Source: Pseudacidovorax intermedius
GTDB taxonomy: Bacteria > Pseudomonadota > Gammaproteobacteria > Burkholderiales > Burkholderiaceae_C
DNA: 64,000 bases
Direction of reading: 5' to 3'
NCBI RefSeq assembly: GCF_003350475.1
Contig: NZ_QQAV01000001.1
Coordinates: forward strand, 1,294,836-1,358,835
The translations under genes were made by a program, and so were the position numbers. Positions 36,906 to 45,309 of the stretch are shown here, piece by piece. Every line of letters begins with the position of its first letter. Within the stretch, counting starts at the first letter, position 1. The notes below the pieces were generated by a model that did not search any database, was not told the origin of the DNA, and worked only from the letters and a program-made list of their open reading frames with translations.

Positions 36906-36950
36906 GGCTTGGCTTGGCTTGGCTTGGCTTGGCTTGGCTTGGCTTGGCTT
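36906..36950 (+). repeat. Pentanucleotide tandem repeat (GGCTT)9
   Basis: Nine perfect copies of GGCTT, preceded by the related unit GGGCT, lie 32 bases after the cNMP-binding gene. A five-base unit shifts frame when copies are gained or lost, as in phase-variable loci, but no convincing gene starts in or spans it. Confidence 0.97.
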
Positions 36951-37035
36951 GGCGCGAAGGCGGGCTGGGCCAGGGTCGTGTCCTCGCCGGCGCGGCGCAA
37001 GGCCGGGCGGCTGCGCTTCGCGTGGCGTGGCAGGC

Positions 37036-37095
37036 ATGGCATGGCATGGCGTGGCGTGGCGTGGCGTGGCGTGGCGTGGCGTGGCGTGGCGTGGC
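37036..37095 (+). repeat. Pentanucleotide tandem repeat (ATGGC)3(GTGGC)9
   Basis: Three ATGGC and nine GTGGC units stand in line, with GTGGC GTGGC just before at 37022-37031. The array lies 85 bases after the GGCTT array. Both arrays share TGGC/GGC cores, and look like slippage products of one motif. No gene spans it convincingly. Confidence 0.97.
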
Positions 37096-37156
37096 GCCAT
37101 GACCGGACGATTCCCAAGCCAAGGGCGCATCCCCATGCGGGCTCGTTCACCCACGA

Positions 37157-37182
37157 CCGTTCAGGCTGAGCCTGTCGAAGCC
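37157..37182 (+). repeat. Palindromic intergenic repeat (GGCTTCGACA type), second copy
   Basis: CCGTTCAGGCTGAGC followed by CTGTCGAAGCC is the same imperfect hairpin as at 5037-5064. The inner arms AGGCT and AGCCT pair around a central base. It lies between the pentanucleotide arrays and the Rieske gene, in the gap 36874-37399. Confidence 0.85.
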
Positions 37183-37302
37183 TGCCGCCCCACGCCGGGG
37201 CAAACAGGCTGACTGACTTTCATCGCAAGCGGCCCCGACGCTTCTCGCCATGCCCTGCGAGAGTGCACCCGACGCACCGTTCCCGCCCATGATGCAATCA
37301 AA

Positions 37303-37339
37303 ATGGAGTGAATACTCCATTAAGTGAAGAAAACACTTA
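37303..37339. promoter_or_regulatory. Two inverted repeats upstream of the Rieske oxygenase gene
   Basis: ATGGAGT-GAAT-ACTCCAT (37303-37320) is a perfect hairpin with 7-base arms. TAAGTG-AAGAAAA-CACTTA (37321-37339) has 6-base arms. They adjoin each other in the A/T-rich stretch 60-95 bases before the Rieske start. The block also contains direct repeats of AGTGAA and ACTCCA. A TetR-type operator is plausible, with the regulator 39962-40717 as candidate. The rest of the gap 36874-37399 holds the repeats listed separately and no gene I can support. Confidence 0.5.
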
Positions 37340-37399
37340 CTCCAAGGCTGGCACGCCGTATGCTGATGCGGGTCAAACATCCCACGGAGTCGACGCACG

Positions 37400-38428
37400 A
37401 TGAGCAGCACGCCCTATCCCCGCAACGCCTGGTACCCGCTCGGCTGGGCCCGCGATATCGGCCAGTCGCTGGCCAAGCGGCGCGTCCTGGGCGAAGACCT
37501 GGTGGTCTTCCGCACCAGCACCGGCGAGGTGGCCGTACTGGACGACGCCTGCCCGCACCGCCTCGCGCCGCTGTCGCTGGGCCGGCTGCGCGGCGATTCG
37601 GTGGAATGCGGCTACCACGGCCTGGCCTTCGACTGCAGCGGCCACTGCACGCAGGCGCCGGGCATGCAGCGCGCGCCGGCCAATGCGCAGGTGCGCAGCT
37701 ATCCCACGGCCACAAGCATGGGCATGGTCTGGGTGTGGATGGGCAACGCGGCGCTGGCCGATGCCACGCAGGTCTTCCATCTGCCCGAGTACGACGACCC
37801 GGCCTACAGCGTGATCGAGGGCGACGCGCTGCCCGTGGCCGCCAACTACCTGAGCCTGGCCGACAACCTGTGCGATCCCACGCACGTGGTCTACGTGCAT
37901 CCCACCACGCTGGGCAGCACCGGCCGTGAAGAGACGCGCGTGCAGCACCAGCGCGAGGGCCGCAAGGTCGTCACCTGGCGCTGGGTCATCGACGGGCCGC
38001 TCATCCCCATCTTCCAGGGCCTGAAGGACTTCGGCGGCAACGTGGACCGCTGGCACTACTACCACTACCACGCGCCCAGCATCGCCGTCATCGACTTCGG
38101 CTCCGCCGCCACCGGCACCGGCGCGCCCGAGGGCGCACGCGGCGACTGCATCCAGATGTTCGCCTGCCACTTCATCACGCCGGTGGACGCGCGCAGCTGC
38201 GTGCAGCACTGGCTGCTGCTGAAGAACTCGCCCGCCGATGCCGCCACCGACGAGCGCCTGCGCGCTGGTCTGCGGGTGGCCTTCAACGAGGACAAGGCCG
38301 TGCTCGAAGCCATCCAGCGCAACGAGGACAAGCCGCGCGACTGGCAGCGCGTGCAGCTCGGCCTGGATGCCTCGGCCATCAAGATGCGCCGCATCGTGCA
38401 GGAAATGGTCGAGGCCGAATCGGCCTGA
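37400..38428 (+). CDS. Rieske [2Fe-2S] aromatic ring-hydroxylating/demethylating oxygenase (VanA-like)
   Basis: A 342-residue oxygenase alpha component of the vanillate-demethylase type. The Rieske cluster ligands are CPHR (about residues 50-53) and CGYHGL (about 70-75). The mononuclear iron site is DNLCDPTHVVYVH (about 155-167), with Asp, His and His. Members hydroxylate or O-demethylate aromatic acids in the cytoplasm and need a ferredoxin-reductase partner; none is seen in the window. The start ATG has CACGGAG before it. A binding protein gene and a TetR gene follow, suggesting one catabolic unit. Exact substrate unknown. Confidence 0.93.
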   Translation: MSSTPYPRNAWYPLGWARDIGQSLAKRRVLGEDLVVFRTSTGEVAVLDDACPHRLAPLSLGRLRGDSVECGYHGLAFDCSGHCTQAPGMQRAPANAQVRSYPTATSMGMVWVWMGNAALADATQVFHLPEYDDPAYSVIEGDALPVAANYLSLADNLCDPTHVVYVHPTTLGSTGREETRVQHQREGRKVVTWRWVIDGPLIPIFQGLKDFGGNVDRWHYYHYHAPSIAVIDFGSAATGTGAPEGARGDCIQMFACHFITPVDARSCVQHWLLLKNSPADAATDERLRAGLRVAFNEDKAVLEAIQRNEDKPRDWQRVQLGLDASAIKMRRIVQEMVEAESA

Positions 38429-38432
38429 GCGA

Positions 38433-38450
38433 GCGCCGCCCACGCGGCGC
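38433..38450 (+). other. Intergenic hairpin between Rieske and binding-protein genes
   Basis: GCGCCGC and GCGGCGC pair perfectly around a CCAC loop, five bases after the Rieske stop. There is no T tract, so it is not a typical intrinsic terminator. It could stabilise the upstream mRNA 3' end or attenuate transcription into the next gene. Confidence 0.55.
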
Positions 38451-38527
38451 CAACGGGTGCCGCGCCCGCTTCTTTCACTTGTCTGTCTTCCGTCTCCGTC
38501 CCATCACCCCACCCACGAGGACCCGCG

Positions 38528-39733
38528 ATGATCCCCAAGCCCTGGCGCCATGCCCTGACCGTCGGCCTGCTGGCCGTCGTTGCCACCGCGCTGCCTGCCG
38601 CCGCGCAGGAGCCGATCCGCATCGGCGAGATCAACAGCTACAAGGCCCTGCCGCAGAACCTGGTGCCCTACCGCAACGGCTGGCTGCTGGCGCAGGAAGA
38701 GATCAACGCCGCCGGCGGCGTGCTCGGCGGCCGCAAGCTGGAGACGCTGTTCCGCGACGACAACGCCAACCCCGGCGACGCCGTGCGCATGGCCGAGGAG
38801 CTGATCGCCCGCGAGAAGATCGACATCCTCTCCGGCGTCACGCTGTCGCATGTGGGTGTGGCGCTGGCCGACTTCGCGCGGCAGAAGAAGATGTTCTTCC
38901 TCGCCTCCGGCCCGCTGAGCGACAAGGTGGTGTGGGAGAACGGCAACCGCTACACCTACCGGCTGCGCTCGGGCACCTATGCCCTGGCCACCTCGGTCGT
39001 CGCCGAGGCCGCCAAGCTGGGCAAGAAGCGCTGGGCGCTCATCTACCCCAACTACGAGTACGGCCAGGCGGCCACGGCCGCCTTCAAGGAGCAACTCAAG
39101 AAGCTGCAGCCCGACGTGGAGTTCGTCGCCGATCAGGCGCCGCCCCTGGGCAAGATCGACGCCGGCGCCGTGGTGCAGGCCATCGCCGATGCGAAGCCTG
39201 ATGCCATCTTCAACGTGATGTTCGGCAGCGACCTCACCAAGCTGGCGCGCGAGGGCAAGACGCGCGGGCTGTTCCAGGGCCGCGAAGTGGTGAGTCTGCT
39301 GAGCGGCGAGCCCGAGTACCTGGACCCGCTCAAGGACGATGCGCCCGAGGGCTGGATCGTCACCGGCTACCCCTACACCGCCATCGACACGCCCGAGCAC
39401 CGCGCCTTCTATGCGGCCTACCAGAAGAAGTACGGCGACTATCCGCGCCTGAACGCGGTGGTGGGCTATGCCACGGTGAAGGCCTTGGCGGCCGGCATCC
39501 AGAAGGCCGGCGGCACCGACACCGAGAAGCTGATCGCCGCCTTCAAGGGCCTGAACTTCTCCACGCCCTTCGGGCCCGCCACCTTCCGTCCGCAGGACAA
39601 CCAGTCCACCATGGGCATCTACGTGGGCCGCACGGCGGTGAAGGACGGCAAGGGCGTGATGCCCGCGGGCACCTACATCGACGGCAGCAAGCTGGCGCCG
39701 CCGGACGATGTGATCCGCAAATTGCGGAACTGA
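38528..39733 (+). CDS. Branched-chain amino acid type ABC substrate-binding protein (LivJ-like)
   Basis: A 401-residue periplasmic binding protein of the Peripla_BP_6 family. The signal peptide covers residues 1-26 (HALTVGLLAVVATALPAAAQ). The mature part begins with IRIGEINSYKALPQNLVPYRNGWLLAQEEINAAGGVLGG, characteristic of the Leu/Ile/Val group, and TYRLRSGTYALATSVVAEAAKLG forms the hinge region. In aromatic-degrading bacteria this family often binds aromatic acids. CGAGGAC is the ribosome-binding site. It is 99 bases after the Rieske gene; no permease or ATPase genes for it are in the window, so it may use a shared or distant membrane complex. Confidence 0.9.
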   Translation: MIPKPWRHALTVGLLAVVATALPAAAQEPIRIGEINSYKALPQNLVPYRNGWLLAQEEINAAGGVLGGRKLETLFRDDNANPGDAVRMAEELIAREKIDILSGVTLSHVGVALADFARQKKMFFLASGPLSDKVVWENGNRYTYRLRSGTYALATSVVAEAAKLGKKRWALIYPNYEYGQAATAAFKEQLKKLQPDVEFVADQAPPLGKIDAGAVVQAIADAKPDAIFNVMFGSDLTKLAREGKTRGLFQGREVVSLLSGEPEYLDPLKDDAPEGWIVTGYPYTAIDTPEHRAFYAAYQKKYGDYPRLNAVVGYATVKALAAGIQKAGGTDTEKLIAAFKGLNFSTPFGPATFRPQDNQSTMGIYVGRTAVKDGKGVMPAGTYIDGSKLAPPDDVIRKLRN

Positions 39734-39840
39734 GACACCTCCCATGCCGCTTCGCGGCGTCTCGATGTGATCTCAGTTGTGGCTAGCGCTGCACCCCACC
39801 CCGGGGCCACATGAAACCGGCGCATCAGTAACGATCAAAT

Positions 39841-39960
39841 GGCCGCGGAGCAGGCCAAGCCAGGGCACCCACGGAACTGGCTTGGCCAGGCCGTGGGGTG
39901 CGCCCCCCTCCAAGCCGAAGGCGACAGAGAGGGGGGAGCCGCGAAGCGGCATGGGGGGTG
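39841..39960 (-). repeat. 3'-UTR structured repeat, copy C
   Basis: On the minus strand this element begins with CACCCCCCATGCCGC right after the TetR-gene stop (39962-39964) and ends with GGCCTGCTCCGCGGCC. It is near-identical to the 3' half of copy A, and shares the core with copies B and D. The gap 39734-39840 on the other side holds nothing else I recognise. Confidence 0.85.
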
Positions 39961-39961
39961 T

Positions 39962-40717
39962 TCACGCCTGGATACTGCGCAGAACGACCTCGCAGATATG
40001 CGCGCGCCAGCCGGCCCGGCGCGGGCGGCTCATCAAATCCACGCCCATCCAGGCTGAGCAGGTGTACTGGTTGGAGATGTAGAAGAAGCCGAGCGACATG
40101 ATGCTCATGAGCACATGCTCGGCCTTCACGTCGCGGCGGAACACGCCCTGGGCCTGGCCGGCCGACAGGATCTCGGCCACCGTCTCCACCAGCGGGAAGG
40201 AGGTGCGCCCCACCTGCTGCGACTGGCGGATGTGCCGGCCGCGCAGCAGGTTCTCGTTCATGATCACGCGCACCAGGTCGGGGTTGGCCACGTAGTGGTC
40301 CCAGGCATGCTCGATCAGCTGGCGCATGCCGGCCACCGGGTCGGGCGGCAGCACGAAATCGCGCTGCGCGCCGATCATCTCGGCATAGAGCTTCTCCAGC
40401 ACCGCCTGGTAGAGCCGCTCCTTGTTGCCGTAGTAGTAGTACAGCATGCGGTCCACCGTGCCGGCCTGCTTGCTGATGCGCTCGATGCGCGCGCCGGCAA
40501 AGCCGTGCTCCGCGAACTCGGCGACGGCGGCGGCCAGGATGCGATGCTCGATCTGTTCCTCGGGCTCGCGCACGCGCATGCGTCGCGTGGGGCCGCCAGG
40601 GGCCGGGGCGGCCAGCGGCGCCGCGGGTGGCGGCGCTGCCGTCGCATCGGCCGGCGCGGCGGCAGCGGCGGTCCGGCGCGTCTTCTTGGCGGGCGATTGG
40701 GTGTTCTTGGCAGGCAC
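39962..40717 (-). CDS. TetR/AcrR family transcriptional regulator with a long Ala/Pro-rich N-terminal arm
   Basis: A TetR-family repressor. The helix-turn-helix is HRILAAAVAEFAEHGFAGARIERISKQAGTVDRMLYYYYGNKERLYQAVLEKLY; the C-terminal ligand domain follows. Upstream of MRVREPEEQIEHR there are 46 residues rich in Ala, Pro, Lys and Arg (PAKKTRRTAAAAAPA). GTG 40717 is used as start; ATG 40579 gives a standard 205-residue TetR, and ATG 40882 would overlap the next gene. No strong ribosome-binding site decides. It lies on the strand opposite to the Rieske and binding-protein genes and probably controls them. The ligand is unknown. Confidence 0.8.
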   Translation of the reverse strand: MPAKNTQSPAKKTRRTAAAAAPADATAAPPPAAPLAAPAPGGPTRRMRVREPEEQIEHRILAAAVAEFAEHGFAGARIERISKQAGTVDRMLYYYYGNKERLYQAVLEKLYAEMIGAQRDFVLPPDPVAGMRQLIEHAWDHYVANPDLVRVIMNENLLRGRHIRQSQQVGRTSFPLVETVAEILSAGQAQGVFRRDVKAEHVLMSIMSLGFFYISNQYTCSAWMGVDLMSRPRRAGWRAHICEVVLRSIQA

Positions 40718-40842
40718 GGTGCCGGGCGGTGTCGGGGGACGGGAAGGAGGCGGATTCTCGCGCAGGCCGGTGGTCCGCCCGGGTGCGCGTGATGGCGTCG
40801 CAACGGCCCTGCGCGATGGTGGCGCTGCCGCCTGCTCCCCGC

Positions 40843-41430
40843 TCACGGCAACGACGCCGGCGCGACCTGCAGCCATGGCCACCGCGCCCGGTACGAGGCC
40901 GCCTTGCGCTCATACAGCGCCGCGTGCGGCACCAGCGGGTTCATCGCCAGCGTGCCCGCATACAGACCGTCCAGCCCGTACGGCGCATACAGCCGGCCGG
41001 GCGCGATGCCGACGCAGGTCGCAGGGATCAGGAAGCGGTCGATGCCGTCGCGGCTGCTGTGCAGGCGCGGGTACGGCTGGCCGAAATGCGCTTCGTACCA
41101 GAGGTGCACGCGGGCCTGGTTGCAGGCCTCCAGCGTGATGCCCTGGTCGGCGAACAGGGCATCCACGCGCCGCTGTACGGCCTGCTCCCCGGCCGCGGAC
41201 AGGTCGTCGGGGTCGAAGTAGAAGAGGTCGTAGTCCTTGATGTCCGCGGCCGGCGGGCGTCCTGATCGCTGGTTCCAGACGGTCTGGAACAGGCAGCCGG
41301 CCACCAGCCAGCCGTCCGGCAGGGCCAGGGCGTCCCAGCGCGCCAGGATGCAGGCGTTGTGCGGGTTGCGCAGCACGTCGGCAAGGAAGCGCGCTTCCAG
41401 TGCCGCGTCCGGCCCGGGCCGCACCGTCAT
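40843..41430 (-). CDS. Nucleotidyltransferase family protein (NTP_transf_6)
   Basis: A 195-residue protein of the NTP_transf_6 family. Its core reads LPDGWLVAGCLFQTVWNQRSG, followed by DIKDYDLFYFDPDDLS, where the two Asp residues form the metal-binding site, then VHLWYEAHFGQPYPRLHSSRDGIDRFL. Family members are annotated as nucleotidyltransferases, but no substrate is established. The start ATG is inside the stop of the kinase-like gene upstream (ATGA overlap), so both come from one mRNA. It may modify a nucleotide, sugar or RNA end. Confidence 0.85.
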   Translation of the reverse strand: MTVRPGPDAALEARFLADVLRNPHNACILARWDALALPDGWLVAGCLFQTVWNQRSGRPPAADIKDYDLFYFDPDDLSAAGEQAVQRRVDALFADQGITLEACNQARVHLWYEAHFGQPYPRLHSSRDGIDRFLIPATCVGIAPGRLYAPYGLDGLYAGTLAMNPLVPHAALYERKAASYRARWPWLQVAPASLP

Positions 41431-42308
41431 GCGGCGTGCCAGCGCCCCAGCAGCACCGCCGCGGCGCGCACGCGCTGCGTGTCGCGGCCCCAGCGGCGGC
41501 CTTGGGGCAGGTGCCGCAGCCAGCGCATGCGGCGGGCCGCCTCGGCCACGCGCTCGCGCACGCCGGGCTCGGCCGCGGCCATGGCCGCCTGCCAGTGCGC
41601 CGCGGCGGCCTGCGGGCCGGCGGCGAGGATCAGCGCGCCGGTGGAATGCAGGTAGCTCAGCCAGTCGCGGGCCTGGCACTGGTCGGTGGGCAGCGTGGCG
41701 CCGGGGTCGTCCTCGAAGTCGATGAAGCCGATCTCGCCGTCGGGGCACAGCACCATGTTGCGGGCGAAGGCCTGGCTCAGGTACTGGCCGCGGGCATGCA
41801 CCCGGGCGATGGCCTCCAGGCCCTGCGCCCAGGCGGCCAGCAGCACGGCCGGGCCCTGGGTGGCGGCCTGCTCCAGGCGTTCCATCAGCATGGCGGCACT
41901 GCGGCCGCTGCCGGCCAGGTCGCTGATCAGCAGGCCCTCGGGCTGCTCGGCCAGCACCTGCGGCACGCGCAGGCCGCTGGCGGCCAGGCTGCGCAGGCGC
42001 GCGGCCTCGATGGCGATGGCCGCCGCGCCGCCCGGGTTGGGCACGGGCGTCAGCACCTCCAGCCGCAGCGTGCGGGCGATGAGCGACAGTAGCCGATAGC
42101 GCAGCGGGCCATGGCGCGGGCCGGCCTTCTTGAGCCAGACGCGCCGGTCGTCCAGCCGGTGGTCGGCCACGCTGCGCGCCTGCTTCGGCAGCATCTCGCG
42201 CAGGAACGCATGCGGGTCGCGCCGGGGCGGGGCCTCGCCGCCGCCGGCGTCGTCGCGGCGGGAGGAGGAGGACGAGGAACGTCGGAAGGAGGGGCGGAGC
42301 GCTGCCAT
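41427..42308 (-). CDS. Protein kinase-like/LPS-kinase-like phosphotransferase
   Basis: A 293-residue protein with a minimal kinase-like (RIO/APH/Kdo kinase) layout. Residues 1-45 are basic and low complexity ([16 protein letters not shown]). VWLKKAGPRHG carries a candidate ATP-binding Lys, LLISDLAGSG is hinge-like, and QAFARNMVL with EIGFIDFEDDPGATL gives catalytic-loop Asn and metal-binding Asp. It may phosphorylate lipopolysaccharide core, a small molecule or a protein; the sequence does not settle this. The gene overlaps the nucleotidyltransferase gene by four bases. It is divergent from the UPF0149 gene 42413. Confidence 0.6.
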   Translation of the reverse strand: MAALRPSFRRSSSSSSRRDDAGGGEAPPRRDPHAFLREMLPKQARSVADHRLDDRRVWLKKAGPRHGPLRYRLLSLIARTLRLEVLTPVPNPGGAAAIAIEAARLRSLAASGLRVPQVLAEQPEGLLISDLAGSGRSAAMLMERLEQAATQGPAVLLAAWAQGLEAIARVHARGQYLSQAFARNMVLCPDGEIGFIDFEDDPGATLPTDQCQARDWLSYLHSTGALILAAGPQAAAAHWQAAMAAAEPGVRERVAEAARRMRWLRHLPQGRRWGRDTQRVRAAAVLLGRWHAA

Positions 42309-42412
42309 GAAAACGGAAATCGGCCGGGCCGGCCGCAGGGCCGCCAGAGGCGCTCGCCGGCCGGCGGCCCGGTGTGCTGCATCATAGGGGGCATTCCCCG
42401 ACACCTTTTCCC

Positions 42413-43204
<792 letters not shown>

Positions 43205-43207
43205 GTC

Positions 43208-43320
43208 CACCCCCGTTGCTTGCTCACTTCGTGTAGCCGCCTCCCCCCTCAAGGGGGCGCACCCGGCGGCCCGGCGAAGCCGGTTCCGCGGGTGCCCCGC
43301 GCATGGCCTGCTCCGCGGCC
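43208..43320 (+). repeat. 3'-UTR structured repeat, copy D
   Basis: It begins with CACCCCCGTTGCTTGC three bases after the UPF0149 stop and ends in GGCCTGCTCCGCGGCC. It is nearly identical to copy B (19494-19608) in reverse complement and shares its core with copies A and C. The following 43321-43429 shows no further feature. Confidence 0.85.
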
Positions 43321-43429
43321 GCCGGTCGTGAACGGCACGTGCAACGACAGTGCCGTGACACCGCAGCAACGGGCAGGGACATTGCCGGCGGTCGTTTGAC
43401 AGTTCGCGCCCGAGGCGCAGGATGCGGCC

Positions 43430-44230
43430 ATGGACCTCGAACTCGCCGGCAAACATGTCTTGATCACGGGCGGCAGCAAGGGCATCGGCCTGGCCTGCGC
43501 ACGGGGATTTCTGCAGGAGGGCGCGCGCGTCAGCCTGGTGGCCCGCCATGAGGCGGGGCTGGTCGACGCGGCGCTGGCACTGACCGACGCCCGGGCCGAT
43601 GCGGCCCGCATGGTCGCCACCTTCGCGGCCGACCTGAGCGACCCGCAGGCCGCCATCGCGGTGCTGGACCGGATCGAGAAATCCCACGGCCCGGTCGACG
43701 TGCTGGTCAACTCGGCCGGCGCCGCGCGCCGGACGCCGGCCGAGGAACTCGAGGCCGCCCATTGGCAGGCGGCCATGCAGGCCAAGTACTTCACCTACAT
43801 CCACATGATGGACCCGCTCATCAAGCGCATGGCCGCGCGGGGGCATGGGGCCATCGTCAACGTGGTGGGCGCGGGCGGCAAGGTGGCCAGTCCCATCCAC
43901 CTGCCGGGCGGTTCGGCCAATGCCGCGCTGATGCTCGCCAGCGTGGGCCTGGCCAATGCCTATGCGGGCAAGGGCGTGCGGGTGAACGTGGTGAACCCCG
44001 GCCTCACCGCCACTGAGCGGCTGCAGGAAGGCCTCAAGGCCCAGGCCGCGCAGCAGGGTGTCTCGCCCGAGGAGGCGCTGGCGCAATCCACGGCCAAACT
44101 GCCGCTCGGCCGCATCGCCGAGGCGCGCGAGGTGGCCGATGCGGTGCTTTTCCTGGCCTCGGCGCGGGCCAGCTACGTCACCGGCGCGGTGCTGGCGATG
44201 GATGGCGCGGTCACGCCCATCGTGGTGTAG
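43430..44230 (+). CDS. Short-chain dehydrogenase/reductase family protein lacking the usual catalytic residues
   Basis: A 266-residue classical SDR fold. The NAD(P) motif is GGSKGIG (residues 14-20), followed by the VNSAG motif (93-97) and the C-terminal YVTGAVLAMDGAVT. The segment where Ser and YxxxK normally stand reads VGAGG (146-150) and GGSANAAL (160-167); Gly160 and Asn164 take the Tyr and Lys positions. Cofactor binding thus looks intact, but the standard catalysis does not. It may bind NAD(P) without redox activity or use another residue. It stands alone, 92 bases before ku. The start ATG is used as the first good methionine. Confidence 0.85.
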   Translation: MDLELAGKHVLITGGSKGIGLACARGFLQEGARVSLVARHEAGLVDAALALTDARADAARMVATFAADLSDPQAAIAVLDRIEKSHGPVDVLVNSAGAARRTPAEELEAAHWQAAMQAKYFTYIHMMDPLIKRMAARGHGAIVNVVGAGGKVASPIHLPGGSANAALMLASVGLANAYAGKGVRVNVVNPGLTATERLQEGLKAQAAQQGVSPEEALAQSTAKLPLGRIAEAREVADAVLFLASARASYVTGAVLAMDGAVTPIVV

Positions 44231-44322
44231 GCGCCGCACGGCGGCCGGCGGCTTCTTCCTCCTACAGGCCGTGCCCTGCCGGCCCGCATAGGCTGGCGCT
44301 CCCCCGCACGGAGAGCCCTGCC

Positions 44323-45309
44323 ATGCCCGCATCCAGCCCGCGCGTCCTGTGGAAGGGCGCCATCAGCTTCGGTCTCGTCCACATCCCGGTGGCGCTGTAC
44401 TCGGCCACGCAGGACGGCAGCATCGATTTCGACTGGCTGGACAAGCGCACCATGGACCACGTGGGCTACAAGCGCATCAACAAGAAGACGGGCAAGGAGA
44501 TCGCCCGCGAGAACATCGTGCGTGGCGTCGAATGGGAGGACGGCCAGTACGTGGTGCTGACCGACAAGGAGATCGCGGACGCCTATCCGCGCACGCTGCA
44601 GACCATCGAGATCGAGCGCTTCGTGCCGGCGGATGGCATCCCCTTCATCCACCTCGACCGGCCCTACTACACCGCGCCCATCCAGCGCGGCGCCAAGGTG
44701 TATGCCCTGCTGCGCGAAGCCTTGGTGCGCACCGGGCGCATCGGCGTGGCGCGGGTGGTGATCCAGACCAAGGAGCACCTGGCGGCGCTGGTGCCCGCGG
44801 GGCCGGGGCTGGTGCTCAACCTGCTGCGCTGGGGCGCGGACATCCGCTCCTGGGAAGGCCTGCCGCTGCCCGATGCCGATGCGCGCAAGGCCGGCGTCAA
44901 CGACCGCGAGCTGAAGATGGCCGAGCAACTGATCGACGACATGTCGGGCGAGTGGAACCCCGAGGAGTACGAGGACCGCTTTCGCGACCGCATCATGGCG
45001 CTGGTCGAGCGCAAGGCCGAGGCCGGTCAGGCGCAGGACGTCGCCAAGCTGGAGCCTCAGGAGCAGGCAAGCTCCGGCGCCAAGATCCTGGACCTGACCG
45101 AGCTGCTGCAGCGCAGCCTGCGGGGTGGGAAGGGCCGAGCGGCGGCCAAGGACCACGAAGACGACGAGGCGGACGAGGGCGAGGACGAGGGCAACACGCG
45201 CACCAAGGCCGCTGCAGGCAAGCGCGCTGCCGCCAAGGCACCCGCCAAGCGAGCCGCCGCCAAGTCCGCGCCCGCCCGCAAGACGGCACCGCGCCGCAAG
45301 GCGGCATGA
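44323..45309 (+). CDS. ku: Ku protein of bacterial non-homologous end joining
   Basis: A 328-residue Ku homodimer subunit that encircles broken DNA ends and recruits LigD. The Ku core starts with VLWKGAISFGLVHIPVALYSAT and continues with RTMDHVGYKRINKKTGKE, TIEIERFVPADGIPFIHLDRPYY and MAEQLIDDMSGEWNPEEYEDRFRDRI, all conserved. The C-terminal 60 residues form a basic KAAA/PAKRA-type tail, like a histone H1 tail, which in other bacterial Ku proteins helps DNA binding. ACGGAG stands 12 bases before the ATG. It overlaps ligD by four bases (ATGA), so both are translated together. Confidence 0.96.
   Translation: MPASSPRVLWKGAISFGLVHIPVALYSATQDGSIDFDWLDKRTMDHVGYKRINKKTGKEIARENIVRGVEWEDGQYVVLTDKEIADAYPRTLQTIEIERFVPADGIPFIHLDRPYYTAPIQRGAKVYALLREALVRTGRIGVARVVIQTKEHLAALVPAGPGLVLNLLRWGADIRSWEGLPLPDADARKAGVNDRELKMAEQLIDDMSGEWNPEEYEDRFRDRIMALVERKAEAGQAQDVAKLEPQEQASSGAKILDLTELLQRSLRGGKGRAAAKDHEDDEADEGEDEGNTRTKAAAGKRAAAKAPAKRAAAKSAPARKTAPRRKAA

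Noticed and set aside
36906-37095. Possible CRISPR-like array
   Set aside because: The units are only five bases long with no spacers; these are microsatellites.
35416-37154. Minus-strand open frames rich in His/Thr/Pro/Arg and Lys/Pro/Ser/Gln across the pentanucleotide arrays
   Set aside because: The repetitive residues come from the tandem repeats, the frames run antisense to pdeM and the cNMP gene, and no start site is supported.
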